The translations under genes and the position numbers were made by a program. Below the pieces are notes generated by a model. The model worked only from the letters and a program-made list of their open reading frames with translations, had not been told where the DNA came from and did no database searches. 20,113 bases of DNA, taken from Thiorhodovibrio sp. (GTDB taxonomy: Bacteria > Pseudomonadota > Gammaproteobacteria > Chromatiales > Chromatiaceae). Positions 6,817-14,969 of the stretch are shown piece after piece (the first letter of the stretch is position 1; each line of letters starts with the position of its first letter). Location: assembly GCA_007128075.1 (NCBI GenBank), contig SKYD01000152.1, positions 1-20,113 of the forward strand, in the 5' to 3' direction.

Positions 6817-8613
6817 ATGAGTGTGCGCGACCTACTATCCCCTTTTACTGCTTGGAAAAATATCTTTCGCGAGCCGGTGACAATTCGTGATCCGCTCAAT
6901 GATCGCCCCGGTGCGCCGCGCTACCGTGGCTTTCATCAAAACGATGTTGACAAGTGCATTGGCTGCGGCACCTGTGAGGCAATCTGCCAAAACGCGGCGA
7001 TTGATATGGTGGCTGTGGAAAGTATTGCCACCAAACACGGCGATTCTGGACTCAGACCACGCATCGACTATGGTCGCTGTTGCTGGTGTGCGCTGTGCGT
7101 TGACATTTGCATGACCCGCTCACTGAGCATGTCCAATGTTTACACCTGGGTGGACAGCGACCCTGATGCGTTTCGTTTTACGCCTGGTGTTGAAGCCAAG
7201 CCCTGGGATACAACCACGCTTGGCTATCATCGCCCTGACGCACATCGGCTGACCGCACCGGAGCGCATTGCGATGCGCGAACTCGAACCCGAGGCGCGGA
7301 TCGATTCGTTTGTTGAGATCGTGCAGGGCTATGCCGTTGATGAGGCACGAGCGGAGGCAGATCGTTGTGTCGCCTGCGGACTGTGTATTGCAACCTGCCC
7401 GACGCACATGGCAATCCCTGAATACATCGCGGCGATTCGCGCCGGCGATTATGAACAGGCAGTCAAGCTGCTCTATGACAGCAACCCGTTTTCGAGTGTC
7501 TGCGGGCGGGTTTGCACCCACAAATGCGAAGGTGTGTGCGCAGCGCAACACGAAGGTGATCCGATTGCCATCCGCTGGCTCAAGCGGCATATCCTCGATC
7601 AGGTGCCCCCCGACACTGTGCAGCGCATTGTCGGCCCAGTGGCAGCGGCAACTGGCAACAAAATTGCGATTATTGGTGCTGGCCCTGCTGGGCTCACGGC
7701 GGCTTTCGATCTTGCCAAACTTGGGCATCAGGTCACGGTGTACGAAGCACTGAGTCGCCCAGGCGGCATGACGCGCTGGGGCATCCCCGAGTATCGCCTG
7801 CCCTATGATGCGATTGACCGCGATGTCGATGTCATTCGCAATCTCGGCGTGACCATTCATTGCAATGTGCGTATCGGCAAGGATGTCGCACTCGACACCC
7901 TGCATTCTAATTATGATGCCGTGCTGCTGGCGCTGGGTTTGCAACTGGGGCGCGGCACTCGCATCCCGGGCAGTGAGCATCGCAGTGTCTACAAAGCAGT
8001 CGATTTGTTGCGTGCGGTCACGGCGGGGGAATCCTTCACCATCCCGCGCTCGGCAGTAGTGATCGGCGGCGGCAATGTGGCGATGGACATTGCCCGCACG
8101 CTCGCCCGCCAACAGATGACCGCCTATGGCGAGGTCAAGATCACGGTCACCGCGCTGGAGGATTTGGCGCATTTTCTGGCTGATCCGGAAGAAATCAAAG
8201 AAGCCGGTGAGGAGCAGATCGTGATTTTGCCAGCGCGGGGGCCGCGTGAGGTGGTGATCGAAAACGATCAGGTCATGGGCTTGAAGACTTGGAAAGTGAA
8301 GTCCATCTTTGATGACCAGGGGCGCTTTGCCCCGAGTTATGACGAAAACGACGAACAATTCCATGCTGGTGAGATGGTCGTCGAGGCAATTGGGCAGATG
8401 ACCGACACTGACTTACTCGGCGAGACACTCACCGAAGCATTGGAATGGCAGCGTGGACGCTTGCAGACCGACAGCGGTGGGCGCACGGCGGTTGACTGGC
8501 TGTGGGCAAGCGGCGATATGGTGCGTGGGCCGGATGTAGTCTCCGCCGTTGCCGATGGACACCGCGTCGCCGCCAGTATTCACGCTGCTTTAACTATGGA
8601 GCACAGAGCATGA
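6817..8613 (+). CDS. NuoI-like ferredoxin fused to GltD-like FAD/NAD(P) oxidoreductase
   Basis: 598 residues in three parts. Residues about 40-106 are a NuoI-like 2[4Fe-4S] ferredoxin: CxxCxxCxxxC at C47-C57 and again at C88-C98, both without the usual proline after the last cysteine. Residues about 175-265 match the GltD/DPYD N-terminal Fe-S domain, with C184-C194 (CVACGLCIATC) and CGRVCTHKCEGVC at 229-241. Residues about 282-595 are the two-dinucleotide fold: GAGPAGL (287-293) for FAD, GGGNVAMD (417-424) for NAD(P)H and GDMVRGPD (566-573) near the end. The GltD NADPH-binding Arg-Arg pair after the second motif is not evident (TALEDL instead), so NADH use is possible. Predicted role: oxidises NAD(P)H and passes electrons through four clusters to the NuoB-like subunit, replacing NuoEFG. 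It starts 3 bases after the NuoD-like stop and overlaps the next gene as ATGA. Confidence 0.92.
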   Translation: MSVRDLLSPFTAWKNIFREPVTIRDPLNDRPGAPRYRGFHQNDVDKCIGCGTCEAICQNAAIDMVAVESIATKHGDSGLRPRIDYGRCCWCALCVDICMTRSLSMSNVYTWVDSDPDAFRFTPGVEAKPWDTTTLGYHRPDAHRLTAPERIAMRELEPEARIDSFVEIVQGYAVDEARAEADRCVACGLCIATCPTHMAIPEYIAAIRAGDYEQAVKLLYDSNPFSSVCGRVCTHKCEGVCAAQHEGDPIAIRWLKRHILDQVPPDTVQRIVGPVAAATGNKIAIIGAGPAGLTAAFDLAKLGHQVTVYEALSRPGGMTRWGIPEYRLPYDAIDRDVDVIRNLGVTIHCNVRIGKDVALDTLHSNYDAVLLALGLQLGRGTRIPGSEHRSVYKAVDLLRAVTAGESFTIPRSAVVIGGGNVAMDIARTLARQQMTAYGEVKITVTALEDLAHFLADPEEIKEAGEEQIVILPARGPREVVIENDQVMGLKTWKVKSIFDDQGRFAPSYDENDEQFHAGEMVVEAIGQMTDTDLLGETLTEALEWQRGRLQTDSGGRTAVDWLWASGDMVRGPDVVSAVADGHRVAASIHAALTMEHRA

Positions 8614-9113
8614 CCGAAGGCAGCCGAGGGATGCAGGAACTGCGCAGCAAAACCACGCTGCGCGAGATTTTAGAAGTTGCGACTCGTTTTGAGGAGTCCG
8701 CCCGCGATTTTTATACCGCGTTAATTCCCAAAGTCAGCAAGCGTATCCGCGATCTGGTTGAAGAGCTTGCCGCCGAGGAGCAGCGCCATTTCGATCTGTT
8801 TACTGAATTAGCCCAGCGCGGCGATCTTGGTGAGCAGATTCAAAGCGAGATCCAGCGCCCGGTGAGTGATAGCAAATTCTCTGATTGTTTGCACCTGCCC
8901 GATTTAGGCGACAATCCCGACGACCAAGCCGTGTTGCAATACGCGATGGGGCGCGAACATGCCGCCATGACTCACTATGGCGAGCTGGCAGACACCACTC
9001 CCAGCGGCCCGATTCAGGATTTGTTCCGCTTTCTTGCCAGTGAAGAGACTAAGCACAAACTTGAGCTGGAAAAAATTTATTATGAGCTGGTGCATCGCGG
9101 TGGGGGCGTGTAA
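8610..9113 (+). CDS. Rubrerythrin/ferritin-like di-iron protein
   Basis: 167 residues from an ATG that overlaps the preceding stop (ATGA), which sets the start and implies translational coupling; longer in-frame extensions run inside the upstream gene. Four helices carry the ligand pattern of rubrerythrin-type di-iron proteins: Glu28 or Glu29 (RFEES), E57xxH60 (EEQRH), E116 (GREH) and E146xxH149 (EETKH). No rubredoxin domain is present. Related proteins reduce peroxide or oxygen species using electrons from rubredoxin or NAD(P)H systems. Placed in the same operon as a NAD(P)H-linked Fe-S complex, it is a plausible electron acceptor or protective partner, but this is inference. Cytosolic; no signal peptide. 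Confidence 0.87.
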   Translation: MTEGSRGMQELRSKTTLREILEVATRFEESARDFYTALIPKVSKRIRDLVEELAAEEQRHFDLFTELAQRGDLGEQIQSEIQRPVSDSKFSDCLHLPDLGDNPDDQAVLQYAMGREHAAMTHYGELADTTPSGPIQDLFRFLASEETKHKLELEKIYYELVHRGGGV

Positions 9114-10838
9114 GTGAAAAAAATTACTCACAAAAACATTTTGACTTGGATTGGTGGCGGCTCGCTTACCCTTGCTCAAAAATACTACGAGCAAGGCGCA
9201 ATCATCAATCCACGATTTCAGGATGGTGTTCTTAAAGCACAATGCTGGGGCTCAATGCCCCAGCCTTATTCCATCTCGCTTAAACTCACAGATGATGGCG
9301 TTGACTCTGGCTATTGCACCTGTCCAGTGGGTAACCAGGGAAATTGCAAACACAGTGCCGCACTGTTGTTGACCTGGCTACACAAACCAGAGAGCTTTGA
9401 GCATATCGAGCCACTCACAACAACACTGCAGCAGCACGATCAACAGCAATTGATCCAGCTCATCAGCCAGATGATCGCTCGCTATCCAGATTTAGAGGAT
9501 ATGGTGTATTTGCAGGCAACGCCTAAGCAACCAATCGATCCTGAAATTATTCGCCGCCAAATCAACCGTGCATTCGCAAGTTGCGATCCTTATAATTATC
9601 ATGCAGCACGAGAGATTGCCAGTCAATTACATCCGATTTTAAACCAAGCCGATCTCTATCATCAACAAAAAGATTGGGCTAATGCGGTGACTATTTGCCA
9701 AGTCGTCATCAATGAAGCGCTGCTTATTTTAGACGAAATTTATGAAAACAATAGCGATTTATATACTATTTTTGATGAAGGTAGTGAAAAATTGCAAAAT
9801 TATCTGGAGCACATTGATCAACCACAGATGCGGCTGGAGATATTCCAGACCTTGACGAATATTATCATCGCTGATATTGAGCACGGCGGTTATGGAATGT
9901 CTGATGCTTGTTATGAAATTGTGATTGAACGCTCTAATCCAACTGAAAAAATGCAAATTGGGAATTGGATTCAAGAAAAAATAGACATTAGTTCAAATGA
10001 AGATTTTAAAAGAAAATCCTATGGTGAATTTTTGCTTGATCTTCAGTCTGATTATTTTTCCCCTGAACAGGCCCTCGAAATCTGTCGGAGCACTGGACAG
10101 GACTATAATTTAATTAAACAATTGCTAGAATTACATCGCTTCGACGAGGCAATTGCTGAACTCAAAGATTTTTCAGATTATACTTTGCTCAATTGTGCTG
10201 ATCTATTTATTGATCAAGGTCAAGAACATTTGATTAAAGAACTCATTTTAAAGCGAAACCAAAGCAAACCATCGAGTCAATTTGTTAACTGGCTTAATAC
10301 CCAAGCGATAAAAAATAGCCACTGGGATGAAGCAATTGAATATGCAACGGCTTTATTTTGGATGCAAAAAGGTGTAAACGCTTATCAAGCGATTAAAAAT
10401 ATTGCTGAGAAATTAGGCGATTGGCCGCAACGACAATCCAGTCTGTTGTCACAATTAAAAAAAGAGAAAGACTTTGATTTATTAACACGCATTTATTTGC
10501 TGGAAAATGATATTGAAGCGGCATTGGATATGCTGCAACAGATGTCGCTTGCAAGCCCTTATGTTAACAACAGATTAGTGATCGCAGTTGCCAAAGCTGC
10601 TGAAAAAGTCAAGCCTCGTGACTCACTTGCTCTATACCAACAACAGATTCCAGAATTGATCAAACAACGCGGGCGAGGCAATTATATGCAAGCAGCGCAG
10701 TATCTACAACGAATCAAATATCTATTAACTGAACAATTAAACGAGCCACAACAATGGCAGCAGATCATCAGCGCAATTCGCAATCAAAAACCACGCTTGC
10801 CAGCTCTCCTCGATGAGTTAAAAAAAGCGGGCGTTTAG
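9114..10838 (+). CDS. SWIM zinc-finger protein with long helical C-terminal region
   Basis: 574 residues. The GTG start directly abuts the preceding TAA, with a G-rich stretch just upstream, suggesting coupled translation. A SWIM zinc finger is at C68-x-C70-x7-C78-x-H80 (CTCPVGNQGNCKH). SWIM domains bind zinc and are found in proteins that contact DNA or other proteins. The rest (about 100-574) looks all-helical with repeated tetratricopeptide-like pairs and no catalytic motif seen. Base use is visibly more AT-rich than in the upstream cluster, notably at 9700-10500, where codons such as AAA, ATT and TTA dominate. It may be a later addition to the operon. Function unknown; a link to the redox genes rests only on adjacency. 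Confidence 0.8.
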   Translation: MKKITHKNILTWIGGGSLTLAQKYYEQGAIINPRFQDGVLKAQCWGSMPQPYSISLKLTDDGVDSGYCTCPVGNQGNCKHSAALLLTWLHKPESFEHIEPLTTTLQQHDQQQLIQLISQMIARYPDLEDMVYLQATPKQPIDPEIIRRQINRAFASCDPYNYHAAREIASQLHPILNQADLYHQQKDWANAVTICQVVINEALLILDEIYENNSDLYTIFDEGSEKLQNYLEHIDQPQMRLEIFQTLTNIIIADIEHGGYGMSDACYEIVIERSNPTEKMQIGNWIQEKIDISSNEDFKRKSYGEFLLDLQSDYFSPEQALEICRSTGQDYNLIKQLLELHRFDEAIAELKDFSDYTLLNCADLFIDQGQEHLIKELILKRNQSKPSSQFVNWLNTQAIKNSHWDEAIEYATALFWMQKGVNAYQAIKNIAEKLGDWPQRQSSLLSQLKKEKDFDLLTRIYLLENDIEAALDMLQQMSLASPYVNNRLVIAVAKAAEKVKPRDSLALYQQQIPELIKQRGRGNYMQAAQYLQRIKYLLTEQLNEPQQWQQIISAIRNQKPRLPALLDELKKAGV

Positions 10839-11029
10839 TGCCAGCCAAACTGTTTTTTGCTCTGTCAAGCCGTTAGGCATTCGATCCCCGTGTGCCGCTC
10901 GCACAATCTTAATTCGACGATCTGGCGACCCCAACACCCACTCAGCTTGTTAGGCGCGACTGGCGCAAAATTTCAGCGTCAACTTGACCTACAATGCGCC
11001 GTGCGCGTAACACAGGCGAAGGACTTAGA

Positions 11030-11716
11030 ATGTACACCACGACCAATTCAGTTCCAGTGATTACCATCGACGGCCCATCAGGCACTGGCAAGGGCACCAT
11101 TGCCGCGTTGGTGGCACAACATCTGGGCTGGCATCTGCTCGACAGCGGGGCACTGTATCGCGGGCTGGCGTATGCCGCACTGCAACAGACGCTGGTGCTG
11201 GCGGATGAGGCGGCAATCACCGCGCTTGCGGATCAGATTGAGCTGCAATTGCAGGGTGAACACTTGCTGCTCAATGGTGCTGAGATTAGCACCCAGATTC
11301 GCAGCGAAGCGGTGGGAACGGCTGCTTCACAGATCGCGGCCTATCCAGGGGTGCGCGCGCGGCTGCTTGACTGGCAACGGGCAGCAGCACAACCGCCCGG
11401 GCTGGTCGCCGATGGGCGTGATATGGGCAGCGTGGTGTTTCCACAGGCGCCATTGAAGCTGTTTCTCGATGCCAGTCCCGAAGAGCGCGCCCAACGCCGC
11501 TATAAACAGTTGAAGGATAAGGGAGTTGATGCTAACCTAAGCAAGCTCACTGAGGAGCTGTGCGCGCGCGATGCCCGTGACCGTGGGCGGGCGCACAGTC
11601 CTCTGGCGGTGGCATCGGGGGCGCTGGTCTTCGATACCACGCAATTTACTATTGATGAGGTGTTCGCTCGGGTCATCGCGGCGATCACTCAAGCTGGGCT
11701 GGACAGCGCACCATAA
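11030..11716 (+). CDS. cmk: Cytidylate kinase
   Basis: 228 residues from the ATG at 11030. This start is chosen over an in-frame upstream ATG at 10994 because AAGGA lies 6 bases before it and the N-terminus then matches the family. The P-loop GPSGTGKGT is at 15-23, DSGALYR at 38-44 and VADGRDMGSVVFP at 126-138, followed by the RRYKQL and RDARDRGR blocks that bind substrate. It phosphorylates CMP and dCMP with ATP in pyrimidine nucleotide salvage; cytosolic. It is followed by rpsA as in many gammaproteobacteria. The 191 bases before it (10839-11029) hold no supported gene. Confidence 0.95.
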   Translation: MYTTTNSVPVITIDGPSGTGKGTIAALVAQHLGWHLLDSGALYRGLAYAALQQTLVLADEAAITALADQIELQLQGEHLLLNGAEISTQIRSEAVGTAASQIAAYPGVRARLLDWQRAAAQPPGLVADGRDMGSVVFPQAPLKLFLDASPEERAQRRYKQLKDKGVDANLSKLTEELCARDARDRGRAHSPLAVASGALVFDTTQFTIDEVFARVIAAITQAGLDSAP

Positions 11717-11820
11717 GGTCGTAGCTGCCAGCAACTTTTTTTAACCTAACCCCTCATGGGCGATCAAATTAGATTTCTCGACCATGGGGTATGGCGGTGC
11801 CGCCAGGAAATTTCACACTT

Positions 11821-13500
11821 ATGACCGAACGTTTTGCCGATCTCTTTGAACAGAGTCTGACCAATACCCAGTTGCAACCCGGGGCGATTGTCACCGGAGA
11901 AGTCGTGGCGATCACTGCTGATGCAGTCATTGTCAACGCCGGTCTCAAATCAGAAGGCATCATCCCGCGCAATCAATTCATCGGCTCTGATGGGCAGCTT
12001 GAGGTTGCCGTTGGTGACGAGGTGCAGGTGGCACTCGATGCCGTTGAAGATGGCTTTGGCACCACGCGGCTGTCTCGCGAAAAAGCCAAACGCTTTGCCG
12101 CCTGGGATGGCTTAGAAAAAGCCTTCGAGGATGCCCAGACAGTACGAGGGCTGATCAACGGCAAGGTCAAGGGCGGCTTTACCGTCGAGATCGGCAGCGT
12201 GCGCGCCTTTTTGCCCGGTTCTTTGGTCGATGTGCGGCCAGTGCGCGACACCACCTATCTGGAAGGCAAAGAGCTCGAATTTAAGGTCATCAAGCTCGAC
12301 CGCCGCCGCAACAATGTGGTGGTCTCACGGCGGGCGGTGGTCGAGGAAGAATACAGTGCCGAGCGCGAGGCGTTACTCGAAAAGTTGGAGGAAGGAGCCG
12401 AGCTGCAAGGCGTGGTCAAAAATCTTACCGATTACGGTGCGTTCTTGGATCTAGGCGGCATCGATGGGCTGCTGCATATCACCGATATGGCGTGGCGGCG
12501 GGTCAAGCATCCTTCTGAGGTGGTCGAGATTGGCCAAGAGATCATGGTCAAGGTGCTTAAATTTGACCGTGATCGGCAGCGGGTGTCGCTTGGTCTGAAA
12601 CAAATGGGCGAGGATCCGTGGGTCAATATCTCGCGTCGTTATCCTGAGAGCACCCGCGTGTTCGGCAAAGTCACCAACATTGCTGATTATGGCTGTTTTG
12701 TTGAGATCGAGGACGGGGTCGAAGGTCTGGTGCATGTCTCCGAGATGGATTGGACCAATAAAAACATTCACCCCAGCAAGGTGGTGTCGCTTGGCGATGA
12801 GACCGAGGTCATGGTGCTTGACATTGACGAAGAGCGCCGCCGGATCTCGCTTGGCATCAAACAGTGTCAGCTTAATCCATGGGAAGAGTTCTCTGCTACC
12901 CATAAAAAAGGCGACCATGTCAGCGGTCAGATCAAGTCAATCACCGATTTCGGCATATTTATCGGTCTGGATGGTGGCATCGATGGTTTAGTGCATCTGT
13001 CTGATTTATCTTGGGATGAATCGGGCGAGGACGCGCTGCGCAATTACAAAAAGGGTGACATGCTCGAAACGGTGGTGCTGTCGGTTGATCCTGAGCGCGA
13101 GCGCATCTCGCTGGGGGTCAAGCAACTGGATAAGGATCCGTTTTCCAGCTTTGTGGCGTTGCACGAAAAGGGCAGCATTGTCACCGGCACCATCACCGAC
13201 ATTGATCCCAAGGGCGCGACCGTACTGCTTGCCGAAGGGGTTGAGGGCTATCTGCGTGCCTCAGAAATCTCGCGGGATCGGGTCGAGGATGCCCGTTCGG
13301 TGCTGAAAGTTGATGAGCAGGTGGAAGCGAAATTTATCGGCGTTGACCGCAAAAATCGCACCATTTCGCTGTCAATCAAGGCCAAGGATGCTGCTGAAGA
13401 ACAGGCGGCAATCAAGGGTTACTCCAGCGATTCCCAAACTGGCACTGCCACGCTCGGCGATATCCTCAAGCAGCAAATGGAAGAAGCCCAGCGCGACTAA
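11821..13500 (+). CDS. rpsA: 30S ribosomal protein S1
   Basis: 559 residues from the ATG at 11821 (MTERFADLFEQSL), which matches the usual S1 N-terminus; an in-frame ATG at 11791 would add ten residues without family support. Six S1 RNA-binding domains can be followed at about residues 20-87, 105-170, 192-260, 277-347, 364-434 and 451-520. Domains 3-6 repeat patterns such as DYGAFLDLGG, LLHITDM and ISLG-KQ. S1 helps mRNA bind the 30S subunit. An AGGA lies about 12 bases upstream. The 104-base leader after cmk contains a small GGCG-GTGC-CGCC hairpin near the start; in E. coli the rpsA leader mediates autoregulation, but that cannot be confirmed here. Confidence 0.97.
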   Translation: MTERFADLFEQSLTNTQLQPGAIVTGEVVAITADAVIVNAGLKSEGIIPRNQFIGSDGQLEVAVGDEVQVALDAVEDGFGTTRLSREKAKRFAAWDGLEKAFEDAQTVRGLINGKVKGGFTVEIGSVRAFLPGSLVDVRPVRDTTYLEGKELEFKVIKLDRRRNNVVVSRRAVVEEEYSAEREALLEKLEEGAELQGVVKNLTDYGAFLDLGGIDGLLHITDMAWRRVKHPSEVVEIGQEIMVKVLKFDRDRQRVSLGLKQMGEDPWVNISRRYPESTRVFGKVTNIADYGCFVEIEDGVEGLVHVSEMDWTNKNIHPSKVVSLGDETEVMVLDIDEERRRISLGIKQCQLNPWEEFSATHKKGDHVSGQIKSITDFGIFIGLDGGIDGLVHLSDLSWDESGEDALRNYKKGDMLETVVLSVDPERERISLGVKQLDKDPFSSFVALHEKGSIVTGTITDIDPKGATVLLAEGVEGYLRASEISRDRVEDARSVLKVDEQVEAKFIGVDRKNRTISLSIKAKDAAEEQAAIKGYSSDSQTGTATLGDILKQQMEEAQRD

Positions 13501-13520
13501 GATTGAAGGAGTATGCGGAG

Positions 13521-13835
13521 ATGATGAGATCCGAGTTAATCGAGGCACTTGCGGCATCAGAGGATAACCAACTGGCATTCAGAGATGTAGACTACGCGGT
13601 GCGCTATCTGCTGGAGTACATGAGCCAGACCCTAGCCTCTGGCGAGCGCATCGAGATTCGTGGCTTTGGGAGCTTTTCGCTGCATTATCGCGCACCGCGC
13701 ATGGGGCGCAACCCCAAAACTGGTGAGGCGGTGGCACTGAGTGGCAAATATGTCCCCTATTTTAAGCCAGGCAAGGAACTGCGCGAGCGGGTCAACAACA
13801 TCTACCAACAACAGCTAAAAAAGCAAGAGAGTTAA
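13521..13835 (+). CDS. ihfB: Integration host factor subunit beta
   Basis: 104 residues from the ATG at 13521, placed by AAGGAG at 13506-13511 with 9-base spacing; the ATG at 13524 is also possible. The HU/IHF fold signature is unmistakable: GERIEIRGFGSFSLHYRAPR near 41-60, GRNPKTGEAV, and KYVPYFKPGKELRERVN. IHF bends DNA as an alpha/beta heterodimer and shapes promoters, recombination sites and replication origins. The call is beta rather than alpha because of the N-terminal MRSELIEALA and the location directly after rpsA. The gene 3 bases downstream is a flavoprotein rather than the lapA gene often found there. Confidence 0.95.
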   Translation: MMRSELIEALAASEDNQLAFRDVDYAVRYLLEYMSQTLASGERIEIRGFGSFSLHYRAPRMGRNPKTGEAVALSGKYVPYFKPGKELRERVNNIYQQQLKKQES

Positions 13836-13838
13836 CTC

Positions 13839-14969
13839 ATGGCGCAGCGGATCACCATTGTTGGCACAGGCTTTGCTGGGTTAACGGCGGTGCGTACGCT
13901 GCGCCGCGCGCTCCCCGACGCAAAGCTTACTGTTGTCAGCCCCAAGTGCGAACTGGTCTATCTTCCAAGCCTGATCTGGATTCCTAGCGGATTGCGGCGC
14001 GCTGACCAGTTGCGTGTTGATTTGGCGAAATTTTTCAAACGGATGCGGGTGCAGCATGTGGCAGCAGAGGCCACGGGCTTATCCGCTGATGGGCGCACTC
14101 TGGAAACCACCGCAGGCGCAATCGAGCACGATGGAATCATCATTGCCAGTGGCGGGCGTTTTATCAAAAAACTCCCCGGCATTGACAGCGTCATCACCCC
14201 CTGCGAGGGAATTGCCGCTGCTGAACAGATTCGGGAGCGGGTGCGGACACTAACCGCCGGCACCATTGCCTTGGGTTTTGCTGGCAATCCCCAAGAACCT
14301 AACGCGATGCGCGGCGGGCCAATCTTTGAATTACTCTTTGGTTTGGACCAACAGTTGCGTGCTGAACGGCGGCGCGATCAGTTTCGGCTGTTGCTGTTTT
14401 CCCCTGCTGAACGCCCTGGCAACCGTTTAGGAGCAAAAGCAGTGGATCGCTTGCTCACAACAATGGCCAAGCGCGGCATCGAGACCCATCTTGGGCATAA
14501 GATCACTGGCTTTGCTGACCAGCAAATCAACACTGAAGGTGGCAACTTAACCGCGGATCTGATCATCTTCATGCCAGGTTTAACCGGCAACGCTTGGTTT
14601 GATCAAACCGCGCTGGCGCGCTCTCCAGGTGGGCTGTTGCAAGCCGATGCCCAGTGTCGGGTGGTGGGTGCCGAGCGGGTGTATGTCGCTGGTGATGCCG
14701 GCAGCTTCCCTGGACCGGATTGGATGCCCAAGCAGGCGCACATGGCCGATATGCAAGCAGCAACTGCGGCGCGCAATCTTGCCGCCGAGCTGAATGGCCA
14801 AGCCCCAACGGCGACATTTAAGGTTGAATTGCTGTGCATTGTCGATACCAATGATCGCGGTATTCTGGTTGGTCGCACTGAAAAACACAATTTTATGCTG
14901 CCACCGCTGCGCCTTTTACATTGGATGAAGATGTTTTTTGAATGGCACTATCTGCGCCCTTATCGTTAG
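13839..14969 (+). CDS. Sulfide:quinone reductase-like FAD oxidoreductase
   Basis: 376 residues. The FAD-binding GTGFAGL motif is at 9-15, a second nucleotide stretch at IIIASGGRF (100-108), and VYVAGDAGSFPGP near 281-293 closes the FAD site. A hydrophobic/aromatic C-terminal helix (LLHWMKMFFEWHYL, 359-372) resembles the membrane-attachment helix of SQR and NDH-2 proteins. Cysteines are at 37, 122, 273 and 333. The central segment around 150-165 reads GNPQEPNAMRGGP, where canonical SQRs usually carry a reactive cysteine, so true sulfide oxidation is uncertain. Alternatives are another SQR type or a quinone-linked flavoprotein of unknown donor. It follows ihfB by 3 bases and its stop overlaps the convergent lipoprotein gene by 4 bases. 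Confidence 0.82.
   Translation: MAQRITIVGTGFAGLTAVRTLRRALPDAKLTVVSPKCELVYLPSLIWIPSGLRRADQLRVDLAKFFKRMRVQHVAAEATGLSADGRTLETTAGAIEHDGIIIASGGRFIKKLPGIDSVITPCEGIAAAEQIRERVRTLTAGTIALGFAGNPQEPNAMRGGPIFELLFGLDQQLRAERRRDQFRLLLFSPAERPGNRLGAKAVDRLLTTMAKRGIETHLGHKITGFADQQINTEGGNLTADLIIFMPGLTGNAWFDQTALARSPGGLLQADAQCRVVGAERVYVAGDAGSFPGPDWMPKQAHMADMQAATAARNLAAELNGQAPTATFKVELLCIVDTNDRGILVGRTEKHNFMLPPLRLLHWMKMFFEWHYLRPYR

Noticed and set aside
7120..8364. 414-codon open frame on the minus strand inside the NuoI-GltD gene
   Set aside because: The plus-strand product has full domain and cofactor motifs; the antisense product has none and is a high-GC codon-bias shadow.
10839..11029. Possible tRNA remnant (TTCGATCCC-like T-loop) or Rho-independent terminator (T6 near 10852) after the SWIM gene
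   Set aside because: No acceptor stem or anticodon arm can be built around the T-loop-like string, and only 3-4 base stems precede the T-run, so neither call is supported.
10857..11060. 67-codon plus-strand open frame between the SWIM gene and cmk
   Set aside because: No ribosome site, no recognisable motif, composition like intergenic DNA, and it overlaps the true cmk start in another frame.
11793..11804. GGCG-GTGC-CGCC hairpin as an S1 autoregulatory element
   Set aside because: A 4-base stem is too short to support the claim by eye, and the E. coli rpsA leader structure could not be matched.
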